From the NCBI GenBank assembly GCA_052117325.1, contig JBQKJJ010000011.1: a stretch of DNA of 64,000 nt; one strand, written 5' to 3'. The translations under genes and the position numbers were made by a program. Origin of the DNA: CAG-964 sp902789345 (GTDB lineage: Bacteria > Bacillota > Clostridia > Oscillospirales > Acutalibacteraceae). Below, one piece after another: positions 43,135 through 50,912 of the stretch. Each line of letters starts with the position of its first letter. Position 1 is the first letter of the stretch. Below the pieces are notes generated by a model. It saw only the letters and a program-made list of their open reading frames with translations, did not search any database and had not been told where the DNA came from.

Positions 43135-43860
43135 TTAGTGTATTTCGCCGAAGATTATATTATTTATCTCTAGTTTATTTAGCGAAATAAGATTTCCTTT
43201 GTCTAAATTGTCAGGCAATTTAAGTCCACCTATGGAAATTCTTCTCAAGTATTTTACCTGTTTTTCTCTTAATGCAAGCATTTTTTTGACCTGATGGAAC
43301 ATACCCTCGCACACTTTGACATAAACAGCATTTTCATTATCGGGTACTTTGCTTAAAAAGGCTTGCTTACACCGTGTGCCGTCCCTAAAGACTATGCCGT
43401 TTTTAAACGCCTCTATATCGTCATTACTGATAGGTGAATCAATAAGTGCGTAGTAGGTTTTATACACCTCTTTGTTGGGTGAGGTTACCCTGTGTGCAAA
43501 ATCACCGTCATTTGTAATTAAAAGCAGTCCCTCTGTGTCCTTGTCCAACCTGCCAACGGGAAAAAGTCCTTTTCTTTTGTATTTTGCCGGCACTATGTCA
43601 ATTACTGTTTTTTCGTGCTTATCCTGCGTAGCGCAAATTACGCCTGCCGGCTTATTCATCATATAATAGACAAACTCCTCTGCCCCAACTACCTCTCCGT
43701 TTAGCTTTACAACATCACTGTCGGTATTCACCTTAGCATTTGGAGATTTTACAACAACATCATTTACCGTAACCTGCCCCTTATAAATCAGCTTTTTTAC
43801 ATCGCTTCTACTGGCTGTTCCCTGAGAGGCCAACAGTTTATCAAGCCTGACTAAACCCAT
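43135..43860 (-). CDS. rsuA: 16S rRNA pseudouridine synthase (RsuA family)
   Basis: A 241-aa enzyme. An N-terminal S4 RNA-binding domain (M-G-L-V-R-L-D-K-L-L-A-S-Q-G) is followed by the RsuA catalytic domain with the Asp in G-R-L-D-K-D-T-E-G-L-L. The family isomerises uridine in rRNA. It is 11 bp downstream of the DUF4830-like gene and probably co-transcribed. Confidence 0.93.
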   Translation of the reverse strand: MGLVRLDKLLASQGTASRSDVKKLIYKGQVTVNDVVVKSPNAKVNTDSDVVKLNGEVVGAEEFVYYMMNKPAGVICATQDKHEKTVIDIVPAKYKRKGLFPVGRLDKDTEGLLLITNDGDFAHRVTSPNKEVYKTYYALIDSPISNDDIEAFKNGIVFRDGTRCKQAFLSKVPDNENAVYVKVCEGMFHQVKKMLALREKQVKYLRRISIGGLKLPDNLDKGNLISLNKLEINNIIFGEIH

Positions 43861-43871
43861 TTTTCCTCCTG

Positions 43872-44363
43872 TTAATTTTGCTTTTCTATACTCTTATCGT
43901 CCAAAGTAGTCATAACACCGTTAAGCTGAGGGGTACACAAATCTCCTGCAATTACCTTTCCTCCGCTTACAATTACATTAACCTTAACCGCTGCACCGGT
44001 AGGATAGTTTACTACATCATATGTATAGCGTACCGCCTTGCAGCCCTTGCTGCACTCAAGGTCAAGCCCTTGCTGCTTTTGCAGAGAGTTATACCTATTG
44101 TAAACGGCATTAAATTCAGACGGAATTTTTATATCAACCTTTTCCTCTGTGCTTTTATCAATTTCCAACCCAAATTGATTTAAAAAATTCTGCACAGTAA
44201 AGCTTTGCGTAATTTCTAAGCTGTACTTGCCCACCGTATCGCAATAAGCTGTAGTAGGCGCAAAATTAAAAACTGTAAATCTCATAATAAGCAGCAGTAA
44301 AAAGAAAAGCAGTATTGCTGCGCCTGCCACACCTTTTTTAGAAATCTTTTTAATTATAAACAT
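43872..44363 (-). CDS. DUF4830-like anchored protein
   Basis: A 163-aa protein with one N-terminal membrane helix (about 12-33) and an external domain. The external part F-L-N-Q-F-G-L-E-I and R-Y-T-Y-D-V-V-N-Y resembles DUF4830, which has no known function; two Cys in C-S-K-G-C could form a small disulfide. It precedes the pseudouridine synthase gene. Confidence 0.65.
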   Translation of the reverse strand: MFIIKKISKKGVAGAAILLFFLLLLIMRFTVFNFAPTTAYCDTVGKYSLEITQSFTVQNFLNQFGLEIDKSTEEKVDIKIPSEFNAVYNRYNSLQKQQGLDLECSKGCKAVRYTYDVVNYPTGAAVKVNVIVSGGKVIAGDLCTPQLNGVMTTLDDKSIEKQN

Positions 44364-44484
44364 AGATACATCCTCCGTTTTTAAGGCTACAGCCTGTACT
44401 TACACAAACAATATATGCCGTGGGAAAATATATTATGTCTTATAAAGCTTACTTGCAAAATGTAATTACGCAACTAAAATTCAC

Positions 44485-44877
44485 TTATTTTTTAAGTCTT
44501 TCTTCCGCCTTAGCCAAGAACTTTTCAATCTTAACAGAAAATCTTTGGTGTGTGCCCTTTGCTATAAGTCCGGCATTGTCATATGCCTCTACGGCAAATT
44601 CAAAACGCCTGCCGTCGCTTTCTGTAAGCTCAGCGGTTGCATACACCTCTGCTCCCGAGGCGGTGGCTGCCAAATGGTCTATACTTATGTTTGTTCCTAC
44701 CGTAGTACAGCCCTCTGGAACATACTGTTGCGCCAAAGCGGAGGCCGCCTTTTCCATTAAAGCCACCACCATAGGCGTAGCATAAACCTGCACCGAGCCA
44801 CTGCCTACATTGCACGCAAGCATATCGTCTGTAACCTTTGTTTTTTCTGTATGTTTCTTACCAATTTCAATTTCCAT
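44485..44877 (-). CDS. Hotdog-fold thioesterase (FlK-like)
   Basis: A 130-aa acyl-CoA thioesterase. The Thr/Glu/His catalytic layout of the fluoroacetyl-CoA thioesterase family is visible: A-T-P-M-V-V-A-L-M-E (about 34-43) and I-D-H-L-A-A-T (about 70-76). Its natural substrate here is unknown; the family includes many general acyl-CoA thioesterases. The start at 44877 follows AAAGGA; the longer reading to 44997 overlaps the divergent gene and lacks support. Confidence 0.85.
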   Translation of the reverse strand: MEIEIGKKHTEKTKVTDDMLACNVGSGSVQVYATPMVVALMEKAASALAQQYVPEGCTTVGTNISIDHLAATASGAEVYATAELTESDGRRFEFAVEAYDNAGLIAKGTHQRFSVKIEKFLAKAEERLKK

Positions 44878-44983
44878 AAAGCATTTTCCTTTACCAAATA
44901 GTCTATAATGTGTATAATTATTATAGCTTATGCATTGGCAAAAAAGCAACAATAATAAATAATAATTAATGGGACAAACTATT

Positions 44984-45751
44984 ATGGATAACAGCACAAC
45001 AGTAAAAAACAGAATATGCTTTTTAGATGAGCTTAGGGGATTGGCAGTAATAGCTATGGTTTTGTACCATATACTGTACTCTATGTCGTTTATATTTGCA
45101 TTGGAATTCAGCTACCCTGCCATGCGTGCAGTAATACCCTACGAACCCATAATTCCAATAACATTTATAAGCATATGCGGCATATGCTGTTCTTTCAGCA
45201 AAAATAACCTTAAGCGGGGTGTTATTCTTTTAGGCATTTCATTGGGAATAACACTTGTTACCTGTATACTAATACCGGAACAGGCTATACTTTTTGGAAT
45301 CCTTCACTTTTTAAGCATAGCCCTTATTATTTACTCCCTTCTGCAAAAGCCTATTAACCACATACCGCCACTTGCCGGACTATGTATTTGTTTGGCTTTA
45401 TTTATAATTTGCTTTAATATTCCCAAGGGATACATTGGTTTTGAGCCGTTTTACTGCATAAAATTACCTGAACAGCTGTATCAATTTTACCCACTGTCTT
45501 TTATAGGCTTTCCAAGCAGTGATTTTATCTCCTCTGACTATTTCCCTATATTCCCGTACATTTTCTTGTTTTTAGGAGGGATATTTGCAGGCAAAATTTT
45601 AAAATCAAAAGGTGCTCCAAAGTGGATGTACAAAAAGCTATGCCCTCCTCTTGATTTTATAGGCAAGCATGCACTAATAATATACATTGTTCATCAGCCT
45701 GTTATAATAGGTGTGCTCTACCTGTGCAGTAATGTTTTTAACATCTTTTAA
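44984..45751 (+). CDS. DUF1624 / heparan-alpha-glucosaminide N-acetyltransferase-like membrane protein
   Basis: A 255-aa membrane protein. R-I-C-F-L-D-E-L-R-G-L-A-V-I-A-M-V at the N-terminus followed by H-I-L-Y-S is the signature of the HGSNAT-type acyltransferase family; about seven spans follow. It may acetylate a surface sugar. The ribosome site is weak (GGGAC), and an earlier in-frame ATG at 44969 is possible. Divergent from the thioesterase gene. Confidence 0.8.
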   Translation: MDNSTTVKNRICFLDELRGLAVIAMVLYHILYSMSFIFALEFSYPAMRAVIPYEPIIPITFISICGICCSFSKNNLKRGVILLGISLGITLVTCILIPEQAILFGILHFLSIALIIYSLLQKPINHIPPLAGLCICLALFIICFNIPKGYIGFEPFYCIKLPEQLYQFYPLSFIGFPSSDFISSDYFPIFPYIFLFLGGIFAGKILKSKGAPKWMYKKLCPPLDFIGKHALIIYIVHQPVIIGVLYLCSNVFNIF

Positions 45752-45888
45752 TTGCATTGCAATTTAGGGTTTGTATTTAGTTGCAACCCTGTTTGCATAC
45801 AACTAACACTGACTTTTATCCTTAATTTGCACAGATATTTCCTCTGATTATATTTTTCAGTAAAAATCCAATATTTTTCAAAAAGGTA

Positions 45889-45917
45889 TTGACAACAGTA
45901 ATTCTTTTTGATAAAAT
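45889..45917 (+). promoter_or_regulatory. Promoter of the tRNA cluster
   Basis: Perfect TTGACA (45889-45894), 17 bp, TAAAAT (45912-45917), 40 bp before tRNA-Gly. The gap 45752-45888 has only a weak hairpin (AGGGTT/AACCCT). Confidence 0.75.
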
Positions 45918-45956
45918 AGTTATCGTCGCTTAAGGGCGATATTACAACTGCAATTT

Positions 45957-46030
45957 GCGGATGTAGTTTAGTGGTAGAACTTCAGCCTTCCAAGCTGATC
46001 GTGTGGGTTCGATTCCCATCATCCGCTCCA
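45957..46030 (+). tRNA. tRNA-Gly (TCC)
   Basis: Complete cloverleaf: acceptor GCGGATG/CATCCGC, anticodon loop CTTCCAA and T-loop GTTCGATTC. CCA is encoded. First of a closely packed group. Confidence 0.97.
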
Positions 46031-46061
46031 ACCTTGTCTTTGACAGGTGAATTTTTGTTAT

Positions 46062-46138
46062 GCGCCAGTAGCTCAGCTGGATAGAGCAACTGCCTTCTAA
46101 GCAGTAGGTCAGGGGTTCGAGTCCCTTCTGGCGCGCCA
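46062..46138 (+). tRNA. tRNA-Arg (TCT)
   Basis: Acceptor GCGCCAG/CTGGCGC, anticodon loop CTTCTAA and T-loop GTTCGAGTC; encoded CCA. Confidence 0.97.
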
Positions 46139-46143
46139 GTTGT

Positions 46144-46221
46144 GGTGGGTATAGCTTAGTTGGTTAAAGCGCCAGTTTGTGGCACTGGAGACCGTCGGTT
46201 CGAATCCGACTATCCACCCCA
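46144..46221 (+). tRNA. tRNA-His (GTG)
   Basis: Acceptor GTGGGTA/TATCCAC with the extra 5' G (46144) opposite C73 that marks tRNA-His; anticodon loop TTGTGGC; encoded CCA. Confidence 0.97.
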
Positions 46222-46224
46222 CTT

Positions 46225-46300
46225 GATCCATTAGCTCAGTTGGCAGAGCACTTGACTTTTAATCAAGGTGTCCGGAGTTCGAATCTCCGATGGGTCACCA
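46225..46300 (+). tRNA. tRNA-Lys (TTT)
   Basis: Acceptor GATCCAT/ATGGGTC, anticodon loop CTTTTAA and encoded CCA. A 12-bp piece of this gene (AATCAAGGTGTC) recurs at 46579. Confidence 0.97.
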
Positions 46301-46337
46301 TAACCGCACAGGATTTAACCTCTTGTGCGGTTATTTA
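46301..46337 (+). terminator. Hairpin after tRNA-Lys
   Basis: ATAACCGCAC pairs with GTGCGGTTAT. There is no long T-run. It lies between tRNA-Lys and tRNA-Gln and may end or process the first four tRNAs. Confidence 0.55.
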
Positions 46338-46442
46338 CTAGTTAAATGTTTTGCACATAATAATAACCGTAAATTGGTTTTTGGTTATGTTTACTAACAT
46401 TTGCCAGCTGCAGTGTAGCTGTTATTGTGCAAAATGATATAT

Positions 46443-46518
46443 TGGGCTGTCGCCAAGCGGTAAGGCAACGGACTTTGACTCCGTCATCCCGTGAGTTCGA
46501 ATCTCGCCAGCCCAGCCA
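46443..46518 (+). tRNA. tRNA-Gln (TTG)
   Basis: Acceptor TGGGCTG/CAGCCCA, anticodon loop CTTTGAC and encoded CCA. It lies 142 bp after tRNA-Lys. Confidence 0.97.
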
Positions 46519-46519
46519 G

Positions 46520-46558
46520 AATAAGCACTCAACTATATGTTAGGTGCTTATTTTTTAT
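46520..46558 (+). terminator. Terminator after tRNA-Gln
   Basis: AATAAGCAC pairs with GTGCTTATT and T6 follows. Confidence 0.75.
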
Positions 46559-46580
46559 GCGATTTTAAGGGTGCTAAAAA

Positions 46581-46607
46581 TCAAGGTGTCTAAGTCAAGG
46601 TGTCTAA
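46581..46607. repeat. Tandem 14-bp repeat resembling part of tRNA-Lys
   Basis: TCAAGGTGTCTAA occurs at 46581-46593 and 46595-46607. AATCAAGGTGTC (46579-46590) is identical to the 3' anticodon arm and variable loop of tRNA-Lys (46261-46272). The rest of the gap 46608-46832 shows no gene. Confidence 0.55.
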
Positions 46608-46832
46608 AGGACTATCAAAACGGTTATTTACAATTTCTGACCACACTGTGCTTATTATGCAACCCTACACTCATTTGCACACTCATAATATGCATAGCCC
46701 CCTTGTTATAGCACGTTATATAAAATTCTATATACTGTATTAATCTGTACTGCTATTGATAACTGTATTTCGTAAAAATTTTCAGGCTTCCAATTTAAAA
46801 GTGATTTTAATCATAAAATACACCATGTGAAA

Positions 46833-46858
46833 AAGGGAGCGGCATATGCCGTCCCCTT
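46833..46858 (-). terminator. Terminator after the surface protein gene
   Basis: AAGGGAGCGGC and GCCGTCCCCTT flank ATAT, giving a nearly perfect hairpin; TTTTT follows on the minus strand. Confidence 0.8.
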
Positions 46859-46894
46859 AAATAAAGTGTATGCAATATTTAAAATACTCTAAGA

Positions 46895-47836
46895 TTATTC
46901 AGCCTTTTTCTTCAAAGCAACGAATGAAACACCTAGAGCAGCTACTAGTGTAGCTAGTAGACCAACTACAGGAGTTGCGTCACCTGTCTGTGTTGTACCT
47001 GTTGATGAGCTGCTTGAGCTTGAGCTGTTTGAGCTTGTTGAAGCGCTAGAGCTTGAGCTTGAGTTACTTGAGCTGTTTGAACTTGAGCTGTTTGAGCTTG
47101 AATTGCTTGAGCTTGAGTTGTCAGAGCTTGAATTGCTTGAGCTTGAGTTGTCAGAGCTTGAACCGCTTGAAGAATTCTCAACACCTAGCTCCTTAGCAAC
47201 CTTAGCTGTTACTTCTTCCCAAGTCATACCTGTTGCAGCAGCACCGTCATCTTCCCAGTTATAAACACCATTATCAGGGTCAGCTTCATTCTGAGGGTTG
47301 TAAGCCTTTACGAAGTTGTCATATAGTGTCTGGTTAGATTCGCCAGGTAGGAAAGCTGTACCGATAACATTACCAATAGAAGATACCACCTTATGAGGAC
47401 CGCAGTCAGAGTGATTTCTCCAGCCAAGACCATAAGCCTCTTTCTTAGAGTCAACAGGGTTCTCGAACTTGTCATCCATTACATAGCAAGTGTCGCCGAT
47501 GCAGTTTGCGTTAAATACTGTATCGTATGTCTGAATACCTGAGTCACCTGAAACGATAATTAGGTTCCAGTCACCCTCCGGTACATTGTAAGTAGCAGTC
47601 TTCTTGTCGTCTGCTATTGTCATCTTCTCGTCCTTTGTCTGCCAACCGTACAAACCTTCACCGCCTGGTAGACCGTTCCAAATGTGAGCGTAGAAGTTCT
47701 TGTTTGCGTTAGCCCAGTTTTCAGGAATTTCAAATTTAATTTCACCTGAGAAAGCAGATGCACTTACAGCGCTTGCACAAGCCATTGTACCAAGTACAGC
47801 AGCTGTTGTAACAACGCTAAGAATTTTCTTTGTCAT
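46895..47836 (-). CDS. Secreted surface protein with Ser/Asn linker and cell-wall tail
   Basis: A 313-aa exported protein. The signal peptide M-T-K-K-I-L-S-V-V-T-T-A-A with A-S-A-F-S cleavage region is followed by a folded domain (about 30-215) rich in aromatic residues (H-I-W-N-G, L-Y-G-W-Q, L-G-W-R-N-H-S) reminiscent of starch-binding modules, though I cannot name the family. A linker of about 65 Ser/Asn/Asp residues in repeating S-S-S-N-S units follows. The C-terminus has Q-T-G-D, a hydrophobic span and K-K-K-A-E, a degenerate sorting signal or membrane anchor. GGAGGAG sets the start at 47836. A role in binding carbohydrate at the cell surface is inferred. Confidence 0.82.
   Translation of the reverse strand: MTKKILSVVTTAAVLGTMACASAVSASAFSGEIKFEIPENWANANKNFYAHIWNGLPGGEGLYGWQTKDEKMTIADDKKTATYNVPEGDWNLIIVSGDSGIQTYDTVFNANCIGDTCYVMDDKFENPVDSKKEAYGLGWRNHSDCGPHKVVSSIGNVIGTAFLPGESNQTLYDNFVKAYNPQNEADPDNGVYNWEDDGAAATGMTWEEVTAKVAKELGVENSSSGSSSDNSSSSNSSSDNSSSSNSSSNSSSSNSSSNSSSSSSASTSSNSSSSSSSSTGTTQTGDATPVVGLLATLVAALGVSFVALKKKAE
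46995..47170. repeat. Degenerate short tandem repeats in the linker region
   Basis: On the minus strand, units of the kind CAAGCTCAAG and CAATTCAAGCTCTGACAACT recur with a 15- to 30-bp period and encode Ser/Asn runs. Such tracts change length by replication slippage, so linker length may vary between strains. Confidence 0.7.
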
Positions 47837-48081
47837 TTTAGTCTCCTCCAATAATATGTAAATGGTTTCCGAAGCATACACTCCAGTAAGGTAATTATAT
47901 AACATATTTTCCAAAACCGCAACAGCTTTTGAAAAAAAACAAGTAATAAAAAATCCACAAAGTGTAGAAAATGAGATATAAATTTTATGCTATTTTAACA
48001 CTATTTTTGGTGCAGTGTGAATTTTGACTAAAGTTAAGCTTAATTCTGCCGTTTAGCAAAGCAAATTGGCTATAGTACTAT
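47837..48081. other. Intergenic gap between surface protein and glucokinase
   Basis: 245 bp, AT-rich. It must hold the surface-protein promoter on the minus strand, but I cannot pick one -35/-10 pair with confidence. No gene seen. Confidence 0.4.
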
Positions 48082-49020
48082 TTAATCTAAAATCATACGC
48101 ACGCAGCCGTACATACCGGCGTCATTACCTAGGTCGGCCAGCTTAAAATATGTTTCCCGTGCAGCATGAAAAGCATATTCTTTGTAATACTTCTGCACCC
48201 TGTCTATAAGGAACGCTCCGGCCTTCGATACTCCACCGCCTATAACAAACACCTGCGGATTTACTACACAGGCAATTTGTGACAAGCCTCTGCCTAATAT
48301 TTTTGCAGTTTTGTCCACCATTTTGTCTGCAATTTCATCACCATTTTTGGCCGCATCAAAAATGTCCTTAGCTGTCAGCTTTTCTGCATTAAGAACTGTT
48401 TTTGCATCCGGGTGTTCCTTTAGGTAGTTCTTTGTTGTTCGTACAATACCCGTTGCAGAGGCATATTGCTCCAAACAACCATGATTGCCGCAGCCACAAG
48501 CTTCTTTTTCTTTTTCATTAATATTTATATGGCCTATTTCGCCGCCTGCACCGTTGCTGCCACTGACAATTTTTTCATTAATAATAACGCCGCCGCCTAC
48601 ACCGGTGCCAAGGGTAACTACTACAAGGTTTTTATAGCCTTTACCGCCACCCTGCCACATTTCTCCAAGTGCAGCTACATTTGCGTCATTTCCTACCTTA
48701 ACCTTTAGACCTGTAAGTCTGTTAAGTTCAATTTGAACATTAAATACACCCCAGCCCAGGTTTACACACTTAAATACTGTGCCGTCGTCGTCAACAGGGC
48801 CCGGTACTCCTACGCCCACGCCCTCAACATCTTCTTTAGAAATAGACTTCTCCATAAGCTTTGCGTCTATCTGCGTAGCAATGTCAGACAATATATTTAC
48901 GCCGTTTTCCTCTGTGCGTGTAGGTATTTCCCATTTATCAAGCATTTCTCCTGCTGTATCAAACAGTCCCATCTTTATGGTTGTGCCGCCAATATCAACA
49001 CCAAAGGCATATTTTTTCAT
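48082..49020 (-). CDS. glcK: ROK-family glucokinase
   Basis: A 312-aa ATP-dependent glucokinase. Phosphate-1 motif F-G-V-D-I-G-G-T-T-I-K at the N-terminus, G-V-G-V-P-G-P-V and the ROK zinc motif C-G-C-G-N-H-G-C-L-E (about 175-184) with upstream H in E-I-G-H-I are intact. It phosphorylates glucose released by GH31. Starts at 49020 and 49029 are both possible; homologues begin M-K-K-Y. Confidence 0.94.
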   Translation of the reverse strand: MKKYAFGVDIGGTTIKMGLFDTAGEMLDKWEIPTRTEENGVNILSDIATQIDAKLMEKSISKEDVEGVGVGVPGPVDDDGTVFKCVNLGWGVFNVQIELNRLTGLKVKVGNDANVAALGEMWQGGGKGYKNLVVVTLGTGVGGGVIINEKIVSGSNGAGGEIGHININEKEKEACGCGNHGCLEQYASATGIVRTTKNYLKEHPDAKTVLNAEKLTAKDIFDAAKNGDEIADKMVDKTAKILGRGLSQIACVVNPQVFVIGGGVSKAGAFLIDRVQKYYKEYAFHAARETYFKLADLGNDAGMYGCVRMILD

Positions 49021-49209
49021 AAATAACATCTTCCCTTTCTCAACTTATTAAGTAATGTACATCTGTATTATAACAGAAATTAAAAAGTATGTCATTGAAA
49101 ATTTGTATAAATTTCTGACAATTTTTAGATATAATTTTCAAAGCAAGCTGTGTTATAAAATTTACTTTATAAATAATTTCTTAGATTTAATATTTTTTGT
49201 AAAAAGGGG

Positions 49210-49238
49210 TTGCTTTTTGAAAAACAAGGTGATATAAT
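49210..49238 (+). promoter_or_regulatory. Promoter of 5S rRNA
   Basis: TTGCTT (49210-49215), 17 bp, TATAAT (49233-49238), about 33 bp before the 5S gene. Confidence 0.7.
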
Positions 49239-49270
49239 AATGAAGCTGTCGAATAACAGCAAAGAGAATT

Positions 49271-49388
49271 AGTTGGTGTTGATGACGCTGAGGGTACACC
49301 TGTTCCCATCCCGAACACAGAAGTTAAGCTCAGTAGTGCTGAAGATACTTGGCTGGTGACGGCCCGGGAAAATAAGAAAACGCCAACA
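49271..49388 (+). rRNA. rrf: 5S ribosomal RNA
   Basis: About 118 nt with the invariant 5S core CCCATCCCGAACACAGAAGT and closing helix TTGGTG (49273-49278) / CGCCAA (49381-49386). No 16S or 23S gene flanks it; it has its own promoter and terminator, so it is a solitary 5S gene. Ends are accurate to a few bases. Confidence 0.95.
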
Positions 49389-49391
49389 TTT

Positions 49392-49427
49392 AAGCGGCTA
49401 TCCGGAGGATAGTCGTTTTTTCTTTTA
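49392..49427 (+). terminator. Terminator after 5S rRNA
   Basis: AGCGGCTATCC pairs with GGATAGTCGTT around GGA; T6 follows. Confidence 0.85.
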
Positions 49428-49530
49428 AATTTTACTACAGTGAAAGCAAAACTTAACTTCACTAACCAGTTAATTATAAATTCAATTTCTTAGTATATAT
49501 CAGTAAAAATATTTATTTAATTTAGGCAAT

Positions 49531-49578
49531 AAAAAGCACAGCTGCATTTCCCTAAAAAGGTTTGCAACTGTGCTTTTA
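49531..49578 (-). terminator. Terminator after the 278-aa gene
   Basis: AAAAGCACAG and CTGTGCTTTT close a hairpin with an inner TGCA/TGCA pairing; T-rich on the minus strand. Confidence 0.8.
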
Positions 49579-49728
49579 ATCTTATAACTCTTTAAGTTTT
49601 GTATTTTCAACCTAAATTGTCAGTAGGAGGAAAATATCAGTTAATATTCCCATAAATTCTTAACAGTTTGTAAAAGTACAAACACTGAAAAGCTTACTTT
49701 TTAAGAAAGCACCTATAAACAAGCCATA

Positions 49729-50565
49729 TTATTCTACACACAATTTGGCATACTGACCTACAAAATTACTTATACCCTCTATAGTGTCGTTGCCAATGTC
49801 GGACACACAAAGAATAGGAAGCAAAGAGCCCAGTCTGTGCTGTCTGCCCTTGTCATACAAGGCCTGGGCAAAATATTCATCGCTTAGAGAATGGGGCTTT
49901 ATTTCTTTGTAGCTTTCATTTAGCGCCACAATATAACTGCTGTATACTATTCCGCTTTGACATACAGCCGGTTTTTCTGATGTAAAAACAACAGTTTTAT
50001 CATTAACCGGAAGACTTTCTGATATTCTTTTTGGGGCAATTACAATATGACAGTCCTTAAACGCCTTAACATTGCTTTTTAAGATAATAACCGCCCCTGT
50101 GTCACGCATAATATCTTTATATATTTTATAATAGTCTTTTGTTGCGTTAGTAACCACCGTCACCTGCCCTGTATACTTTAGAAGTTCTCGTATTATACCG
50201 CTTTTCTCTCCTTGTGGGTCATACAAACCGATTCTTATATTTTCGGTAGGCGCTTTACAGCGTTTTATAACCTCAAGTGCCGTATTTTCGGTTATTCTCT
50301 CTTTTAACAAATTTGTGGTATATCTTTTTAATCCGCTTTCAGGAGGAAATACAATGTCCTTACTGCACAATATACACTTGCCCTCGTTGCCTGCCAGTTC
50401 TTTTATCTTGTGCCACTTAATTTTATCACGGTATTTGTAATATGTAATATTAACCAACTGAATGTTATTATATTCAACCACTTCCAAATGGGTTTTGTCA
50501 CGCTTAAAAAAATTATATTTTTTCTTCCCCTTTGAATAATCAAGTACAGTCAGCGTTGTAAGCAT
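49729..50565 (-). CDS. Unrecognised 278-aa protein
   Basis: I do not recognise this gene. It is soluble and rich in Lys and Tyr, with C-I-L-C (about 65-68) in the first half, a possible metal site. The second half (about 108-225) alternates hydrophobic strands and helices (I-R-I-G-L-Y-D-P-Q-G, V-T-V-V-T-N-A-T, G-A-V-I-I-L-K, C-H-I-V-I-A-P-K) like a Rossmann-type nucleotide-binding fold. GGAGG and a consensus-like promoter precede it, and a good terminator follows, so it is a real monocistronic gene. Confidence 0.75.
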   Translation of the reverse strand: MLTTLTVLDYSKGKKKYNFFKRDKTHLEVVEYNNIQLVNITYYKYRDKIKWHKIKELAGNEGKCILCSKDIVFPPESGLKRYTTNLLKERITENTALEVIKRCKAPTENIRIGLYDPQGEKSGIIRELLKYTGQVTVVTNATKDYYKIYKDIMRDTGAVIILKSNVKAFKDCHIVIAPKRISESLPVNDKTVVFTSEKPAVCQSGIVYSSYIVALNESYKEIKPHSLSDEYFAQALYDKGRQHRLGSLLPILCVSDIGNDTIEGISNFVGQYAKLCVE

Positions 50566-50615
50566 AGTGCATAACCTCCAATATTTCTGCTATTTATATG
50601 TGCGCCCTGCATAAA

Positions 50616-50645
50616 TATTTACGGTCAAGCACACAGGCGTGTCAA
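50616..50645 (-). promoter_or_regulatory. Promoter of the 278-aa gene
   Basis: On the minus strand a perfect TTGACA (50640-50645), 18 bp, TAAATA (50616-50621). Confidence 0.55.
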
Positions 50646-50757
50646 TATCTCTAAAATATTATATGGTTTTCAACAAGGTTATATTCCCACTACGCAAACG
50701 GCGGATTCCAATCCGCATAGGCAGCTACAGTTTTTGGGGCAAGGTGTATTGCTACTG

Positions 50758-50803
50758 TACAAACACAAACAGCCGTCCAAAAGGACAGCTGTTGGTGTTT
50801 GTA
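50758..50803 (-). other. Long 21-bp hairpin downstream of punA
   Basis: Arms 50758-50778 and 50783-50803 pair at 20 of 21 positions on the minus strand (one G-U) around TTTT. No T-run follows, so ordinary termination is doubtful. A second small palindrome, GCGGATT-CC-AATCCGC, lies near 50702. The remainder of 50566-50912 is unassigned. Confidence 0.65.
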
Positions 50804-50912
50804 TATGATAAATAATTTTCACTAAATTCCACTGCTACAACACTTATTTGCATTATTACATAAGTATTGCCCATAAACACAGCAGTATAAATTTTACAGG
50901 CTTTCTCTATTT

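Noticed and set aside
47000..47170. CRISPR-like regular repeats
   Set aside because: Units are short, degenerate and in-frame with a Ser/Asn linker; no spacers and no cas genes anywhere in the window.
46966..47184. Gln/Ala/Leu-rich frame inside the surface-protein linker
   Set aside because: Alternative frame of the repetitive AGC/TCA linker codons, not an independent gene.
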